From: Mycobacteroides chelonae | GTDB lineage: Bacteria > Actinomycetota > Actinomycetes > Mycobacteriales > Mycobacteriaceae | Reading direction: 5' to 3' | NCBI RefSeq assembly: GCF_016767715.1 | Contig: NZ_CP050145.1 | Span: forward strand, 3,782,001 to 3,846,000 | Length of the DNA: 64,000 nucleotides | Shown here: in pieces, positions 1-9,043 of the stretch | Position numbering within the stretch: the stretch's first letter is position 1 | Layout: every line of letters starts with the position of its first letter | Position numbers and translations under genes: made by a program | Notes under the pieces: model-generated | What the model saw: the letters and a program-made list of their open reading frames with translations, nothing else | Database searches by the model: none | Told to the model about the DNA's origin: nothing

Positions 1-972
1 CAGCGGGAGCAGACCCGTGCAGTCACCCGCGGCGTAGATGCCTGCCACCGAGGTGCGCGACACCCGGTCCACGGTCAGATAGCCGCCGGAGCCGAGGCTG
101 ATCCCGACGCGCTCGAGGCCCAGGCCCGCAGTGTTGGGAATCGACCCCACGGTCATGAGCACATGGCTGCCGTCAACCGCCCTGCCGTCGGCCATCGCCA
201 CGCGGACACCTGTCTCGGTCCGGGTCACCGCATCGGCGCGAGCATTCTTGATGAGCGTCACACCGCGCTCGGCCAGCGTGTCCTCCAGGACCAGGGCGGC
301 TTCCTCGTCCTCGTGCGGCAGCACACGGTCGCGGCTGGCCACCACCGTCACCTGAACTCCCAGCTCGGTGTAGGCGTGGACAAACTCCGCACCCGTGACA
401 CCCGATCCGACCACGATCAGGTGTTCGGGCAATTCCTCCAGGTCGTAGAGCTGACGCCAGGTGAGGATCCGTTCACCGTCGGGACGCGCATGGGACAACA
501 CCCGCGGGCTGGCGCCGGTGGCGATGAGCACCACATCGGCCTCCAGAATGGTGCTGCTTCCGTCTGCGGCGGTGGCCTTGACCCGGTGATATGCCATTCC
601 GACCACGTGATCGACCAGCTCGGCACGTCCAGAGATCAGCCGTACCCCGGCGTTGCGCAGCCGCGCTGCGATATCGGCCGACTGCTCGGCGGCAAGGCGC
701 TTCACACGGTTGTGGATCTGCGGGAGCGAGATCTTGGCGTGCTCCACGTCGATGTCAAAGCCCAGGTTGGGGGCGCGCCGCAGGTCGGTACGCACACCCG
801 TGGACGCGATGAACGTCTTGGACGGCACGCAATCGAAGAGCACGCAGGCGCCACCGATGCCGTCCGAGTCGATCACCGTCACCTCGGTGGTGCTTCGCTC
901 ATGGGCCGCGGCCACGAGCGCCGCTTCGTATCCCGCTGGTCCTCCACCAATGATCACGATGCGCGTCGCCAC
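1..972 (-). CDS. lpdA: NAD(P)H-quinone reductase of the flavoprotein disulfide reductase family (LpdA), C-terminal part missing at window edge
   Basis: FAD-dependent pyridine nucleotide oxidoreductase, homologous to M. tuberculosis LpdA (Rv3303c), a quinone reductase linked to oxidative stress resistance. Reading from the GTG at 972, the protein begins VATRIVIIGGGPAGYEAA (FAD-binding GxGxxG), then GGACVLFDCVPSK, a central GSGVTGAEF NAD(P)-binding motif, and ends at the window edge in YAAGDCTGLLPL, the second FAD motif. About 324 codons are present; the family has about 470, so the dimerisation domain is outside the window. The cysteine pair is C-x4-C, as in canonical disulfide reductases, whereas the M. 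tuberculosis protein as I recall it lacks the first Cys. The start is supported by TAGGTT (980-985) 7 nt upstream, a leaderless arrangement. Confidence 0.93.
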   Translation of the reverse strand, partial: MATRIVIIGGGPAGYEAALVAAAHERSTTEVTVIDSDGIGGACVLFDCVPSKTFIASTGVRTDLRRAPNLGFDIDVEHAKISLPQIHNRVKRLAAEQSADIAARLRNAGVRLISGRAELVDHVVGMAYHRVKATAADGSSTILEADVVLIATGASPRVLSHARPDGERILTWRQLYDLEELPEHLIVVGSGVTGAEFVHAYTELGVQVTVVASRDRVLPHEDEEAALVLEDTLAERGVTLIKNARADAVTRTETGVRVAMADGRAVDGSHVLMTVGSIPNTAGLGLERVGISLGSGGYLTVDRVSRTSVAGIYAAGDCTGLLPL

Positions 973-979
973 GGCATCA

Positions 980-985
980 AACCTA
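980..985 (-). promoter_or_regulatory. Leaderless -10 element of lpdA
   Basis: On the minus strand TAGGTT lies 7 nt before the GTG start at 972. It fits the mycobacterial TANNNT -10 with transcription starting at or next to the start codon. Confidence 0.5.
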
Positions 986-1063
986 CAAGGACCGAACCGA
1001 CCCGGCTTGCCACGATGGGGGAACTTGCCACCATCCCTGCCGTCATCTACAACACAGGACCAC

Positions 1064-1069
1064 TAGGCT
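1064..1069 (+). promoter_or_regulatory. Leaderless -10 element (TAGGCT) of the GGCT-like gene
   Basis: TAGGCT lies 7 nt before the GTG at 1077 and no Shine-Dalgarno sequence is visible. The same hexamer recurs at a similar distance before several other genes in this window. Confidence 0.55.
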
Positions 1070-1076
1070 TGCCCCC

Positions 1077-1553
1077 GTGCCGCTCTACGCCGCCTACGGC
1101 TCCAACATGCATCCCGAGCAGATGTTGCAGCGTGCGCCGCACTCCCCCATGGCGGGCACCGGCTGGCTGCACGGCTGGCGGCTGACCTTCGGCGGCGAGG
1201 ACATCGGCTGGGAGGGCGCGCTGGCCACCGTCGTGCAAGACCCCAATTCGAAGGTCTTCGTTGTGCTCTACGACATGACCGGGGCCGACGAGAAGAACCT
1301 TGATCGCTGGGAAGGTTCCGAACTCGGCATCCATACCAAGATTCGCTGCCGGATCGACCGCGAGTCTTCCGACACGACCATCGACCCGGTATTGGCCTGG
1401 CTCTACGTCGTCAATGCCTACGAGGGCGGACTACCGTCGGCCCGATACCTGGGCGTGATGGCCGACGCGGCGGAAATCGCAGGCGCGCCAGAGGATTACG
1501 TGCACGGTCTGCGCACCCGCGCCTCACGCAATATCGGCCCCGGAACGAGCTAG
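1077..1553 (+). CDS. Gamma-glutamylcyclotransferase-like (AIG2/GGCT fold) protein, Rv3304 homologue
   Basis: A 158-residue protein whose N-terminus LYAAYGSNM is the substrate-binding signature of the gamma-glutamylcyclotransferase/AIG2 fold. The family releases 5-oxoproline from gamma-glutamyl amines or peptides, but the substrate here is unknown. Length and its position beside lpdA match M. tuberculosis Rv3304. Start is GTG at 1077 with TAGGCT 7 nt upstream and no ribosome binding site. It is divergent from lpdA and convergent with the amidohydrolase downstream. Both stop codons share the palindrome CTAG, so the genes overlap by 4 bp. Confidence 0.88.
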   Translation: MPLYAAYGSNMHPEQMLQRAPHSPMAGTGWLHGWRLTFGGEDIGWEGALATVVQDPNSKVFVVLYDMTGADEKNLDRWEGSELGIHTKIRCRIDRESSDTTIDPVLAWLYVVNAYEGGLPSARYLGVMADAAEIAGAPEDYVHGLRTRASRNIGPGTS

Positions 1554-2734
1554 ACGGAACCCTGCGCGGCACTCTGTTCGACGAGGTTCACCAGCGTCCG
1601 CACGCCGACGCCCAGAGCCCGTTCATCGATATCGAAGTTCGGTTGGTGGATGTCGAGCTGCGGGCCCGATCCTGACCACACCCCCAGCCGCGCCATCGCA
1701 CCGGGCACCTCCTCCAAATACCAGGAGAAGTCCTCGCCACCGCCGGACTGCGTGGTCTCCGCGAGTGCATCCAGCCCGATGTCCTCGATGGCCCGCACGA
1801 AGATATGCGTCGAGTCGGACTCGTTGATGACGGGTGGAACACCACGCCGGTAGTTGAGCGTGTAGTCGATACGCAGCGGGGCCAGCAGTCCCTCGATCAC
1901 GTCGCGGACGGTGTCCTCCAGGGTGATCCACACATCCCGGCTACCGGTGCGCACCGTGCCCGCCAGCGAGCCGATCTGCGGAATGGCGTTGGCCGCCTGC
2001 CCTGCGTTGACGGCTCCCCACACCATGACGGTGCCGGCGCGCGGATCGATCCGGCGACTCAACATCCCCGGTAATCCGGTGATGACGGTGCCGAGCCCGT
2101 ACACCAGGTCGGCCGTCAGATGCGGCCGCGAAGTATGCCCTCCCGGGGAATGCAGCGTGACTTCGACCGTGTCCGCGGCCGAGGTGATTGCCCCCGCACG
2201 GATTGCCACCTTGCCCACCTCCAGGCGTGGATCACAGTGCAGCGCAAAAATCCTCGTCACACCGGCCATCGCCCCGGTGGCCACCACGTCGATCGCGCCG
2301 CCCGGCATGACCTCTTCGGCGGGCTGGAAGATGAGCCGCACGCCCGAGGGCAGCGAGGGAGCCGAATTCAGGGCCATGGCCGCGCCCAGCAGGATGGCGG
2401 TGTGTGCGTCATGCCCGCAGGCATGCGCGACATTGGGCACCGTCGAGGAGTAGGGCGCGCCGGTGCGTTCCTGCATCGGCAGGGCGTCCATATCCGCGCG
2501 CAATGCCACACGTGGACCGTCCTCGGGCCCGAAGTCGCAGGTGATTCCCGTCCCGCCGGGCAGCACCTTCGGGTTGAGTCCGGCCTCGGCCAGCCGCGCG
2601 GCCACGTACTCGGTAGTGGCGTGCTCCTGGCGTGCCAGTTCGGGATGCGCGTGAATGTGGCGCCGCCACCGGATTAGCGTCTCGGAATTCTCCGCGAGCC
2701 AACGCTCCGCGACGGCGGACAGGGATTCGCTCAC
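1550..2734 (-). CDS. amiA1: M20D-family amidohydrolase/peptidase (AmiA1-like)
   Basis: A 394-residue zinc-dependent amidohydrolase of the IAA-amino-acid hydrolase/hippurate hydrolase type (M20D), expected to cleave N-acyl amino acids. Visible landmarks are RWRRHIHAHPELA near the N-terminus, the metal-site region VAHACGHDAHTAILLGAA around residue 105-120, QPAEE around residue 140, the dimerisation domain with SPGGHTSRP, and a C-terminal GGEDFSWYLE motif. It corresponds to Rv3305c. The GTG start overlaps the TGA of the upstream paralogue by 4 bp, so the two M20 genes form a translationally coupled pair. The in vivo substrate is unknown. Confidence 0.92.
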   Translation of the reverse strand: MSESLSAVAERWLAENSETLIRWRRHIHAHPELARQEHATTEYVAARLAEAGLNPKVLPGGTGITCDFGPEDGPRVALRADMDALPMQERTGAPYSSTVPNVAHACGHDAHTAILLGAAMALNSAPSLPSGVRLIFQPAEEVMPGGAIDVVATGAMAGVTRIFALHCDPRLEVGKVAIRAGAITSAADTVEVTLHSPGGHTSRPHLTADLVYGLGTVITGLPGMLSRRIDPRAGTVMVWGAVNAGQAANAIPQIGSLAGTVRTGSRDVWITLEDTVRDVIEGLLAPLRIDYTLNYRRGVPPVINESDSTHIFVRAIEDIGLDALAETTQSGGGEDFSWYLEEVPGAMARLGVWSGSGPQLDIHQPNFDIDERALGVGVRTLVNLVEQSAAQGSV

Positions 2735-3936
2735 ACTGTCACCGTCCTGCGCGCCAGCCGATCCAGCACCCTGGATCGCTCTGTCTCATTCTCAGCAAGC
2801 CGTATCACGGTGCGCGCCAACATCTTCGCTCCTTCAACCACAGCTCGGTCGGCGCCCGGTTCCCGGGCCGCCTTTTCGAAATCGGGCTGATGAATGACCG
2901 CTCCGCCCGAATCGATGCCGATGACCGGGTGGATACCGGGCAGCACTTGCGTCACGTTGCCCATATCGGTGCTACCCAGGGGCACCGCTGCCTCGAACTC
3001 GGCGGGCACCGGCGTGCGGCCGAAGGACTCCATCTCCTCGCGGAACACTCCGACCAGCCAGGGATCGGGCGTCAGCTCCAGGTATGGCGGCGACGACTCG
3101 ACCAGTTCATGGCTGCATCCGGTGGCCACCGCACCAGCGGCGAAGCAGGCGTACACCTTCTCCTCCAGTTCGCGCAGGGACGACGATTCGACGGCGCGCA
3201 TCGTGTACTGCATCGCCGCACGAGCCGGAATGATGTTGGCCGCTTCTCCCCCCTCCGTGACGATGCCGTGGATCAGCTGTCCGGGTGACAGATGCTGACG
3301 CAACAGACCGATCGAGACCTGAGCCACCGTCACCGCATCGGCGGCGTTGATTCCCAGGTGCGGCGCGACCGCCGCGTGTGATTCCTTGCCGTGATAGGTG
3401 ACCATCACGTCGGTCAGCGCGAGTGACCGCGCTCCGGCGATATCGATCGGCCCGGGGTGCAACATCACCGCGGCCGCGATGTCGTCGAAAGCACCCGCCT
3501 TGAGCAGAAGTGCCTTGCCGCCCCCGTATTCCTCCGCTGGAGTGCCGATAACCACCACGGTGAGTCCGAGTGCGTCAGCAACCTCGGCGAGAGCCAGCCC
3601 GGTGCCCACCGCGGAGGCGGCGATGATGTTGTGCCCGCACGCATGTCCGATGCCGGGCAGCGCGTCGTACTCGGCGCAAACACCGATGACCAGCGGACCG
3701 TCCCCGAAGGTGGCACGGAATGCGGTGTCCAAACCGCCTTGACCTGTCACGATCTCGAATCCGCGCTCGGCTAGCAGCCGCTGGGTTTTCATAGCACTGC
3801 GAACCTCGTGGAAGGCCAACTCAGGTTCGCCGTGAATATCGTGCGATAACGCCACCAGATCCGTTGCCGCGGCGTCCACGACCGTGCAAGCGGCCTGGGC
3901 ATGCGCGGCGGACGACGCTCCGGTGCTCAAGGGCAT
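2731..3936 (-). CDS. amiB1: M20-family amidohydrolase (AmiB1-like)
   Basis: A 401-residue M20 amidohydrolase, paralogous to the gene it precedes and matching Rv3306c. It has GEPELAFHE near residue 40, the metal-binding segment GIGHACGHNIIAASAVG near residue 95, GTPAEEYGGGK near 130, YHGKESHAAVAPHLG in the lid/dimer domain and GSTDMGNVTQVLPG toward the C-terminus. These fit the aminobenzoyl-glutamate/N-acyl amino acid hydrolase subgroup. It is the first gene of the amiB1-amiA1 operon and is transcribed divergently from deoD. Only 36 bp separate it from the preferred deoD start. Confidence 0.92.
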   Translation of the reverse strand: MPLSTGASSAAHAQAACTVVDAAATDLVALSHDIHGEPELAFHEVRSAMKTQRLLAERGFEIVTGQGGLDTAFRATFGDGPLVIGVCAEYDALPGIGHACGHNIIAASAVGTGLALAEVADALGLTVVVIGTPAEEYGGGKALLLKAGAFDDIAAAVMLHPGPIDIAGARSLALTDVMVTYHGKESHAAVAPHLGINAADAVTVAQVSIGLLRQHLSPGQLIHGIVTEGGEAANIIPARAAMQYTMRAVESSSLRELEEKVYACFAAGAVATGCSHELVESSPPYLELTPDPWLVGVFREEMESFGRTPVPAEFEAAVPLGSTDMGNVTQVLPGIHPVIGIDSGGAVIHQPDFEKAAREPGADRAVVEGAKMLARTVIRLAENETERSRVLDRLARRTVTV

Positions 3937-3958
3937 TAGATGAGTATCCCATCATGGT

Positions 3959-3964
3959 TAGGCT
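3959..3964 (+). promoter_or_regulatory. Leaderless -10 element (TAGGCT) of deoD
   Basis: TAGGCT ends 8 nt before GTG 3973. This is the main reason for preferring that start over the in-frame ATG at 3940, which would leave no room for a promoter next to divergent amiB1. Confidence 0.5.
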
Positions 3965-3972
3965 GCGTAGCT

Positions 3973-4812
3973 GTGACCGATGAGCCACTTGGGCGAAGAG
4001 GCAACAGCACCGACGAGACTCCGGCCGACGAGGCAGCGCGTGCCGCGGCGGAGATCGCCGCGCGCACCGGCGTCGCGTCCCACCCCGTCGCGGTGGTTCT
4101 CGGGTCCGGCTGGGCTCCGGCGGCCGCGGCGCTCGGCACCCCCGCCACCACGATCCCGATGGCAGACCTGCCCGGATTCAGCCCGCCGAGCGCTGCCGGA
4201 CACGGCGGATCGGTGCTGTCGGTACCCATTGGCGACAGCGGCGAGCGGATGCTGGTCCTGCTGGGCCGGATCCACGCGTACGAGGGTCACGACCTGCGCC
4301 ACGTCGTGCACCCGGTGCGCACCGCCTGCGCCGCCGGTGCGCGCACCATCGTGCTCACTAACGCCGCCGGAGGATTGCGCGACGAGTACACGGTGGGTCA
4401 GCCGGTGCTGATCAGCGACCACCTCAACCTCACGGCCCGCTCACCGTTGGTGGGTGCGCAGTTCGTCGACCTCGTCGATGCGTACGCAACGCGATTACGG
4501 GCACTCGCACGGGAAATCGATGACAGCCTCGCCGAGGGGGTGTACGCGGGCCTTCCCGGTCCGCACTATGAGACCCCCGCGGAGATCCGGATGCTGCGCA
4601 CGTTGGGGGCAGACCTGGTGGGCATGTCGACGGTGCACGAGACGATCGCGGCCCGCGCGGCCGGTGCCGAGGTGCTGGGGGTGTCACTGGTGACCAACCT
4701 TGCGGCCGGCATGACGGGAGAGTCTCTCAACCATGACGAGGTACTGGCCGCCGGGCGCGCGTCGGCCACTCGCATGGGCCAACTTCTCAGCTCGGTGATT
4801 GGCCGGTTATGA
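3973..4812 (+). CDS. deoD: Purine nucleoside phosphorylase
   Basis: Phosphorolysis of (deoxy)inosine and (deoxy)guanosine to base and (deoxy)ribose 1-phosphate; trimeric PNP family, Rv3307 homologue. Motifs include [11 protein letters not shown] (phosphate loop), [35 protein letters not shown] and [15 protein letters not shown], followed by [10 protein letters not shown]. An in-frame ATG at 3940 would give 290 residues, but GTG 3973 (279 aa) is favoured by TAGGCT 8 nt upstream. Its ATGA overlap with pmmB suggests coupling, which fits channelling of pentose 1-phosphates toward a phosphohexomutase/pentomutase. Confidence 0.93.
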   Translation: MTDEPLGRRGNSTDETPADEAARAAAEIAARTGVASHPVAVVLGSGWAPAAAALGTPATTIPMADLPGFSPPSAAGHGGSVLSVPIGDSGERMLVLLGRIHAYEGHDLRHVVHPVRTACAAGARTIVLTNAAGGLRDEYTVGQPVLISDHLNLTARSPLVGAQFVDLVDAYATRLRALAREIDDSLAEGVYAGLPGPHYETPAEIRMLRTLGADLVGMSTVHETIAARAAGAEVLGVSLVTNLAAGMTGESLNHDEVLAAGRASATRMGQLLSSVIGRL

Positions 4813-6422
4813 CCGTCGCGGCGCAGACGATCCAGGACTGGATCGACCATGACCCCGACCCCGAGACGGCAGCCGAGCTACGCGCCTGCTCCGAGGAGGA
4901 GCTCGCGCAACGATTCTCGGAGCCATTGGTCTTCGGCACGGCGGGCCTGCGCGGCGCCGTCCGGGGCGGCCCGAACGGCATGAACCTGGCGGTGGTGTTG
5001 CGCACCACCTACGCACTGGCCAAGGTCCTCAAGGATCGGTGCCTCGGCGGCTCGACCGTGGTGGTGGGTCGCGATGCGCGACACGGATCCGAGCAGTTCG
5101 CACAGGGCGCGGCGGAAGTCCTTGCTGCCGAGGGGTTCAAGGTCGTACTGCTCCCCCGCCCGCTGCCCACGCCGGTGCTGGCATTCGCGGTACGTCATCT
5201 GGATGCGGCGGCAGGCATTCAGATCACCGCATCCCACAACCCTCCCGCTGACAATGGCTACAAGGTGTACTGGTCGGGAGGAGCTCAGATCATCTCCCCA
5301 ACCGATCGTGATATCGAATCAACAACAAAGGCAGCCCCTTTCGCTGATCAGATTCCCCGCACCCCCGTCACCCCCGCCGATGACACCTTGGTGGATGCCT
5401 ACGTCCAGCGTGCCGCCACGGTGCGGCGGGGCTCCGGCGGTGTCCGCATCGCCCTCACCGCATTGCATGGAGTCGGCGGCGCCACCGCCGTGGCCGTGCT
5501 GAATGCCGCGGGTATCACCGATATTCATGTGGTGGACGAGCAGTTCCAGCCGGATCCGGACTTTCCGACGGTCGCTTTTCCGAATCCCGAAGAGCCGGGA
5601 GCCGCGGACGCGGTACTGACCCGGGCCGCCGAGATCGATGCGGATCTGGCCATCGCGCTGGACCCGGACGCCGACCGCTGTGCCATCGGAATTCCCACCA
5701 CGACCGGTTGGCGCATGCTGTCCGGCGATGAAACCGGTTGGCTGCTTGGTGATTACATCCTCTCAACGCAGCCACCATCGCCCACTCCGCCGGTGGTAGC
5801 CAGCACGGTGGTCTCCTCCCGCATGCTCGCGCGCATCGCGGCATCCCTCGGCGCACGGCATGTGGAAACCCTCACCGGCTTCAAATGGCTTGTCCGAGCG
5901 GCAGATTTTGACCTGGTCTACGCGTACGAGGAAGCCATTGGGCATTGCGTCGATCCGGCCGCCGTGCGGGACAAGGACGGTATCTCCGCGGCGGTGCTCG
6001 CATGCGACCTCGTGACACATCTGCGTGAGCTCGGATCGAGTGTGGAGGAAAAGCTCGAGAACCTGGCGATCAGGCACGGTATCCATGTCACCTCGCAGGT
6101 CTCGTTGCGCATGGACTCTCTCGCCGACATCACGGCGATGATGACGCGCCTGCGGGCGAACCTGCCCACTGCGCTGTCCGGGTTCCCGATCACCGTCGAA
6201 GACCTACGGGAACGACGGGGTCAGCAGCGCACCGACGCGGTGATACTGTCCGGCGAAATCGGGGGATCGTCCATCCGGCTGGTGATCCGCCCCTCGGGAA
6301 CCGAACCAAAGGTCAAGTGCTACATCGAGGTCCGCGAGCCGGTCATCACCGATGCGACCGTCGCTCGGATCTGGGCGGGCGTGGTGGTCTCCGAGCTGGA
6401 GGCGTACGCCCGCAACATCTGA
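4809..6422 (+). CDS. pmmB: Phosphoglucomutase/phosphomannomutase family enzyme
   Basis: A 537-residue alpha-D-phosphohexomutase, Rv3308 homologue. Landmarks: catalytic phosphoserine loop [17 protein letters not shown] near residue 140, metal-binding [12 protein letters not shown] near 285, sugar-specificity motif [10 protein letters not shown] near 378, and phosphate-binding [16 protein letters not shown] near 495. Length fits the long PGM2-type subgroup, which often acts as a phosphopentomutase or glucose 1,6-bisphosphate-using mutase. Translational coupling to deoD makes a role in ribose 1-phosphate use plausible. The symbol is the usual mycobacterial one and does not prove mannose specificity. 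Confidence 0.92.
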   Translation: MTVAAQTIQDWIDHDPDPETAAELRACSEEELAQRFSEPLVFGTAGLRGAVRGGPNGMNLAVVLRTTYALAKVLKDRCLGGSTVVVGRDARHGSEQFAQGAAEVLAAEGFKVVLLPRPLPTPVLAFAVRHLDAAAGIQITASHNPPADNGYKVYWSGGAQIISPTDRDIESTTKAAPFADQIPRTPVTPADDTLVDAYVQRAATVRRGSGGVRIALTALHGVGGATAVAVLNAAGITDIHVVDEQFQPDPDFPTVAFPNPEEPGAADAVLTRAAEIDADLAIALDPDADRCAIGIPTTTGWRMLSGDETGWLLGDYILSTQPPSPTPPVVASTVVSSRMLARIAASLGARHVETLTGFKWLVRAADFDLVYAYEEAIGHCVDPAAVRDKDGISAAVLACDLVTHLRELGSSVEEKLENLAIRHGIHVTSQVSLRMDSLADITAMMTRLRANLPTALSGFPITVEDLRERRGQQRTDAVILSGEIGGSSIRLVIRPSGTEPKVKCYIEVREPVITDATVARIWAGVVVSELEAYARNI

Positions 6423-6433
6423 CTCGGCCCGAC

Positions 6434-7075
6434 TTATCTGGGACCGAACTGACGATCGCCGGCATCGCCCAGGCCCGGCACGATGTATGCGGCGTCGTTC
6501 AGACCCTCGTCGATGGTGGCGGTGAACAACCGCGCGGATGTCGACGGGCCGTAGCGCGCAACGCCCTCCTGGACCGCCTCGACCCCCTGCGGCGCCGCGA
6601 CCACACACAACATCGTGATGTCGGAGGCACCGCGGGAATGCAACAGATCGAGCGTATGGACCATCGAACCACCGGTGGCCAGCATCGGATCCAGGACGAA
6701 CACCGGTTGTGTCGACAAGTCGGCCGGAAGAGATTCCAGATACGGGGTGGGCTGCCATGTCTGCTCGTCGCGCGCCATGCCGACGAACCCGACGCGCGCC
6801 TCGGGAATGAGGGCATGTGCCTGATCCACCATCCCCAACCCCGCCCGCAGGACCGGGACCAGCAACGGCGGATTGGCCAAACGGAACCCCGTCGTCACCG
6901 CCACCGGCGTGTGCACCGCGGAGGACTCCACCGGTGCCGAGCGGGTCGCCTCATAGACCAGCATCAGGGTGAGATCCCGCAGCGCAGCGCGGAAGGCCGC
7001 GTTGTCCGTGCCTGCATCGCGAAGAGTGGTCAACCGGGCCGCGGCAAGCGGATGCTCGACTACGTGCACATGCAT
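6434..7075 (-). CDS. upp: Uracil phosphoribosyltransferase
   Basis: Converts uracil and PRPP to UMP in pyrimidine salvage; Rv3309c homologue. The 213-residue protein begins [20 protein letters not shown], has the PRPP-binding segment [14 protein letters not shown] near residue 130 and the uracil-binding C-terminus [15 protein letters not shown]. An upstream in-frame start at 7132 would add 19 residues not found in the family. ATG 7075 is supported by length and by TAGGGT 7 nt upstream. It is convergent with pmmB, with 11 bp between stops. Confidence 0.95.
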   Translation of the reverse strand: MHVHVVEHPLAAARLTTLRDAGTDNAAFRAALRDLTLMLVYEATRSAPVESSAVHTPVAVTTGFRLANPPLLVPVLRAGLGMVDQAHALIPEARVGFVGMARDEQTWQPTPYLESLPADLSTQPVFVLDPMLATGGSMVHTLDLLHSRGASDITMLCVVAAPQGVEAVQEGVARYGPSTSARLFTATIDEGLNDAAYIVPGLGDAGDRQFGPR

Positions 7076-7082
7076 GCTCCAG

Positions 7083-7088
7083 ACCCTA
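7083..7088 (-). promoter_or_regulatory. Leaderless -10 element of upp
   Basis: Minus-strand TAGGGT is followed by 7 nt and then ATG 7075. Confidence 0.5.
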
Positions 7089-7246
7089 GAACAGCAAGCT
7101 TCGATCCAGCCGATCCCAGAGGCGGGAGGCATGTGATGGGCGTCACTTTCGGCACAGTACGGCTCTATGCCTCTTTATCGTTCCTGGCAAAGCCAAGCCA
7201 GCTATGCTGAGCAGGTAATACAACGGGGTGGCCACGTTGCCAAAAA

Positions 7247-7271
7247 ATCTTTCAAAAAGTTTGAGAAAGAT
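7247..7271. repeat. AT-rich imperfect palindrome upstream of the Esp-like operon
   Basis: Arms ATCTTTC (7247-7253) and GAAAGAT (7265-7271) flank an A/T-rich centre. They lie in a strikingly AT-rich patch within a GC-rich genome, about 100 bp upstream of the first Esp-like gene. It may be a regulator or nucleoid-protein site. The rest of 7076-7367 holds no gene; a possible -10 TATGCT is at 7204-7209. Confidence 0.4.
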
Positions 7272-7367
7272 GGAACCGAATCGCGACCACCCCCGTCGTA
7301 TCCAAGTACAAGGCGAAAACTGCCCGAAAATAGGCGGTAGCCGAACCACCGGAGAGATGGAGGGGAC

Positions 7368-7694
7368 ATGGCAGACGGATTAGCAGCCGACACAGACATT
7401 CTGCGTGGCGTTGGCGGAGCTCAGCTGGGTATGGGCGGAACGCTCGCGGCGGTAGGCACCGCAGTCAGCATTTTCCCGGTCGCCGCACTGGCGCCGATTT
7501 TCGGTCCGATTGGCGCGCACTACCTGGGCGCATTCGCCGCAACCTCCGCAAAGCAAGGGCTGGACGTCGGTCAGCTCGCCATGAGCGTCACCGAGTCCGG
7601 TGTCACCACCAATGTGGCGAGCAAGGGCTACGACGACGATGACGACAACATCGGCCAGAACATCAGCGCCACCGTCGAAGGAATCGAGGCGTAA
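7368..7694 (+). CDS. Small type VII secretion-like (EspC/DUF2580-like) protein
   Basis: A 108-residue protein with an Ala/Gly-rich hydrophobic middle (about residues 20-58) and an acidic C-terminal part containing Y88-DDD-D92. That fits the YxxxD/E general secretion signal of type VII substrates. Size, lack of a Sec signal peptide and position as first gene before a larger EspA-like partner resemble espC-type genes, but overall similarity to EspC is not obvious by eye. Start ATG 7368 has GGAGGGG just upstream. The next gene begins 2 nt after its stop, indicating co-translation. Function is inferred; this could be another small helical secretion partner. Confidence 0.62.
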   Translation: MADGLAADTDILRGVGGAQLGMGGTLAAVGTAVSIFPVAALAPIFGPIGAHYLGAFAATSAKQGLDVGQLAMSVTESGVTTNVASKGYDDDDDNIGQNISATVEGIEA

Positions 7695-7696
7695 CC

Positions 7697-9043
7697 ATGG
7701 TTGAGACAAGTCCAATCTCGCCCAGCCGTCTGTCCGAGGCCGTCAACACGAACTATCCGAGCTTCGAGAACAACCCCTTCTCCGCGGGGCTGATCGGGCC
7801 GGCCATGGACATGGCGGGCACCGTCGGTAACGGCCAGTTCAAGGAGGGCCAGGACCCCAGCAAGATGCTGGAGGGCGGCATGCAGGTCATGCAGCAGGTC
7901 ATGCAACAGGGCATGCAGGCAGGAAGCCAGCTCATCGGCACCTTCGCCGGTGCGGCGGCCCAGGCTCTGGGGCAGTTCGCTGGCATGGCCGGTCAGGCGC
8001 TCAGCAGCATGGCCACCCGCAGCGGCGCCATGGGCGCCAATGTCGGACAGGCATCAGAATCCACCGGCCGGGCCAGCGCCCTGATCGGTGAAGCCCTCCA
8101 GGAGTTCCAACACACCTCCGAGGCATTGACACCATTGCTCTGGGTTCCTGGGGTTGCCGCGGAGTTGGCAGAAGCCGCCAGCCGATGCACAGCGCGAGTC
8201 GCCGAGCACACCGCACAGCTTGAAGGAGAGCTGGCCGGACAGGCTGGCGAACTCACGGGGATGGCGGGTGCCGATATGGGCAACCCCTCCACCCCCGCGT
8301 CCGGGAGCGTCCAGCCCGCGATGTCGGCCATGCAGGGCGGCCTCCAAGCAGGCACGCAGGCGATGTCGGGCGTCGCGAGCGGCGTCACCCAGACCATGAG
8401 CTCCATGGGTCAGGGCCTTGGTCAGATTCCGCAGGCCCTCACCGGCATGCTCAGCGGTGGTGGCGCCAGTGGCGCAAGTAGCGCCCTGGGCGGCGCCAAC
8501 ATGAGCGGCATTGCCGCCGGTGCGCTGGCCAACCCATTCGGTGCCGGTGGCGGCCACGCCTCCTCCACCGCGGGCGGGACCAGCAGCGGACTGGGCAGCT
8601 CCAACGCAAGTGCGGCCAAGATGCTGCTTGACCCGCGCAGCATGGGCAAGGGCGCGCAGCTGTTCCTGCCCGATGGCAGCACCAGCCAGGCCCCGAACGC
8701 GGCCGCGGCGGAAGCCGTGCGCAAAGCGCTCAGCCAGGTCGGTGTGCCCTACGAGTGGGGTGGCACCAAGCCGGGCGTCGGTCTGGACTGCAGTGGCCTG
8801 ACCCAGTGGGCCTATGGCGAGTCCGGCGTCGACATCCCCCGCCTTGCTCAGGAGCAGGGTGTGGGTGTCCGGGTGGATCAGGGATCTGTCATGCCGGGCG
8901 ACCTGGCGGTGTGGGATGGCCACGTCGCCATGGTGATCGGCAACGGCATGATGGTCGAGGCCGGTGATCCGGTGCAGATCTCCCCGATCCGCACCACCAA
9001 CGCCGGGCAGGGATTCCATGGATTCTACCGACCCACTTCCTAG
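7697..9043 (+). CDS. Esp-like protein with C-terminal NlpC/P60 peptidoglycan endopeptidase domain
   Basis: A 448-residue protein in two parts. Residues 1 to about 330 are rich in Gly, Ala, Met, Gln and Ser, with Met/Gln heptad-like runs (QVMQQVMQQGMQAG), no Sec signal peptide and an early YPSFE that could match YxxxE. Residues about 338-448 form an NlpC/P60 domain: PYEWGGTKPGVGLDCSGL with catalytic Cys365, then WDGHVAMVIG with His409. Such domains cleave D-Glu-mDAP bonds in peptidoglycan. Being second in an Esp-like operon suggests a type VII-exported cell wall hydrolase, unlike the Sec-exported RipA/RipB enzymes. The stop overlaps the next ORF by 26 bp. Confidence 0.78.
   Translation: MVETSPISPSRLSEAVNTNYPSFENNPFSAGLIGPAMDMAGTVGNGQFKEGQDPSKMLEGGMQVMQQVMQQGMQAGSQLIGTFAGAAAQALGQFAGMAGQALSSMATRSGAMGANVGQASESTGRASALIGEALQEFQHTSEALTPLLWVPGVAAELAEAASRCTARVAEHTAQLEGELAGQAGELTGMAGADMGNPSTPASGSVQPAMSAMQGGLQAGTQAMSGVASGVTQTMSSMGQGLGQIPQALTGMLSGGGASGASSALGGANMSGIAAGALANPFGAGGGHASSTAGGTSSGLGSSNASAAKMLLDPRSMGKGAQLFLPDGSTSQAPNAAAAEAVRKALSQVGVPYEWGGTKPGVGLDCSGLTQWAYGESGVDIPRLAQEQGVGVRVDQGSVMPGDLAVWDGHVAMVIGNGMMVEAGDPVQISPIRTTNAGQGFHGFYRPTS

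Noticed and set aside
163..1185. A 340-codon plus-strand open frame opposite lpdA
   Set aside because: It is antisense to lpdA, whose FAD and NAD(P) motifs are clear, and its composition is that of a GC-rich shadow frame.
3940..3972. Upstream ATG start for deoD
   Set aside because: It would leave 3 bp between divergent starts and adds residues not conserved in the family. The GTG at 3973 has a -10 at leaderless distance.
7143..7349. A 68-codon minus-strand frame upstream of the Esp-like operon
   Set aside because: It covers the promoter and AT-rich palindrome, has no ribosome binding site and no recognisable protein features.
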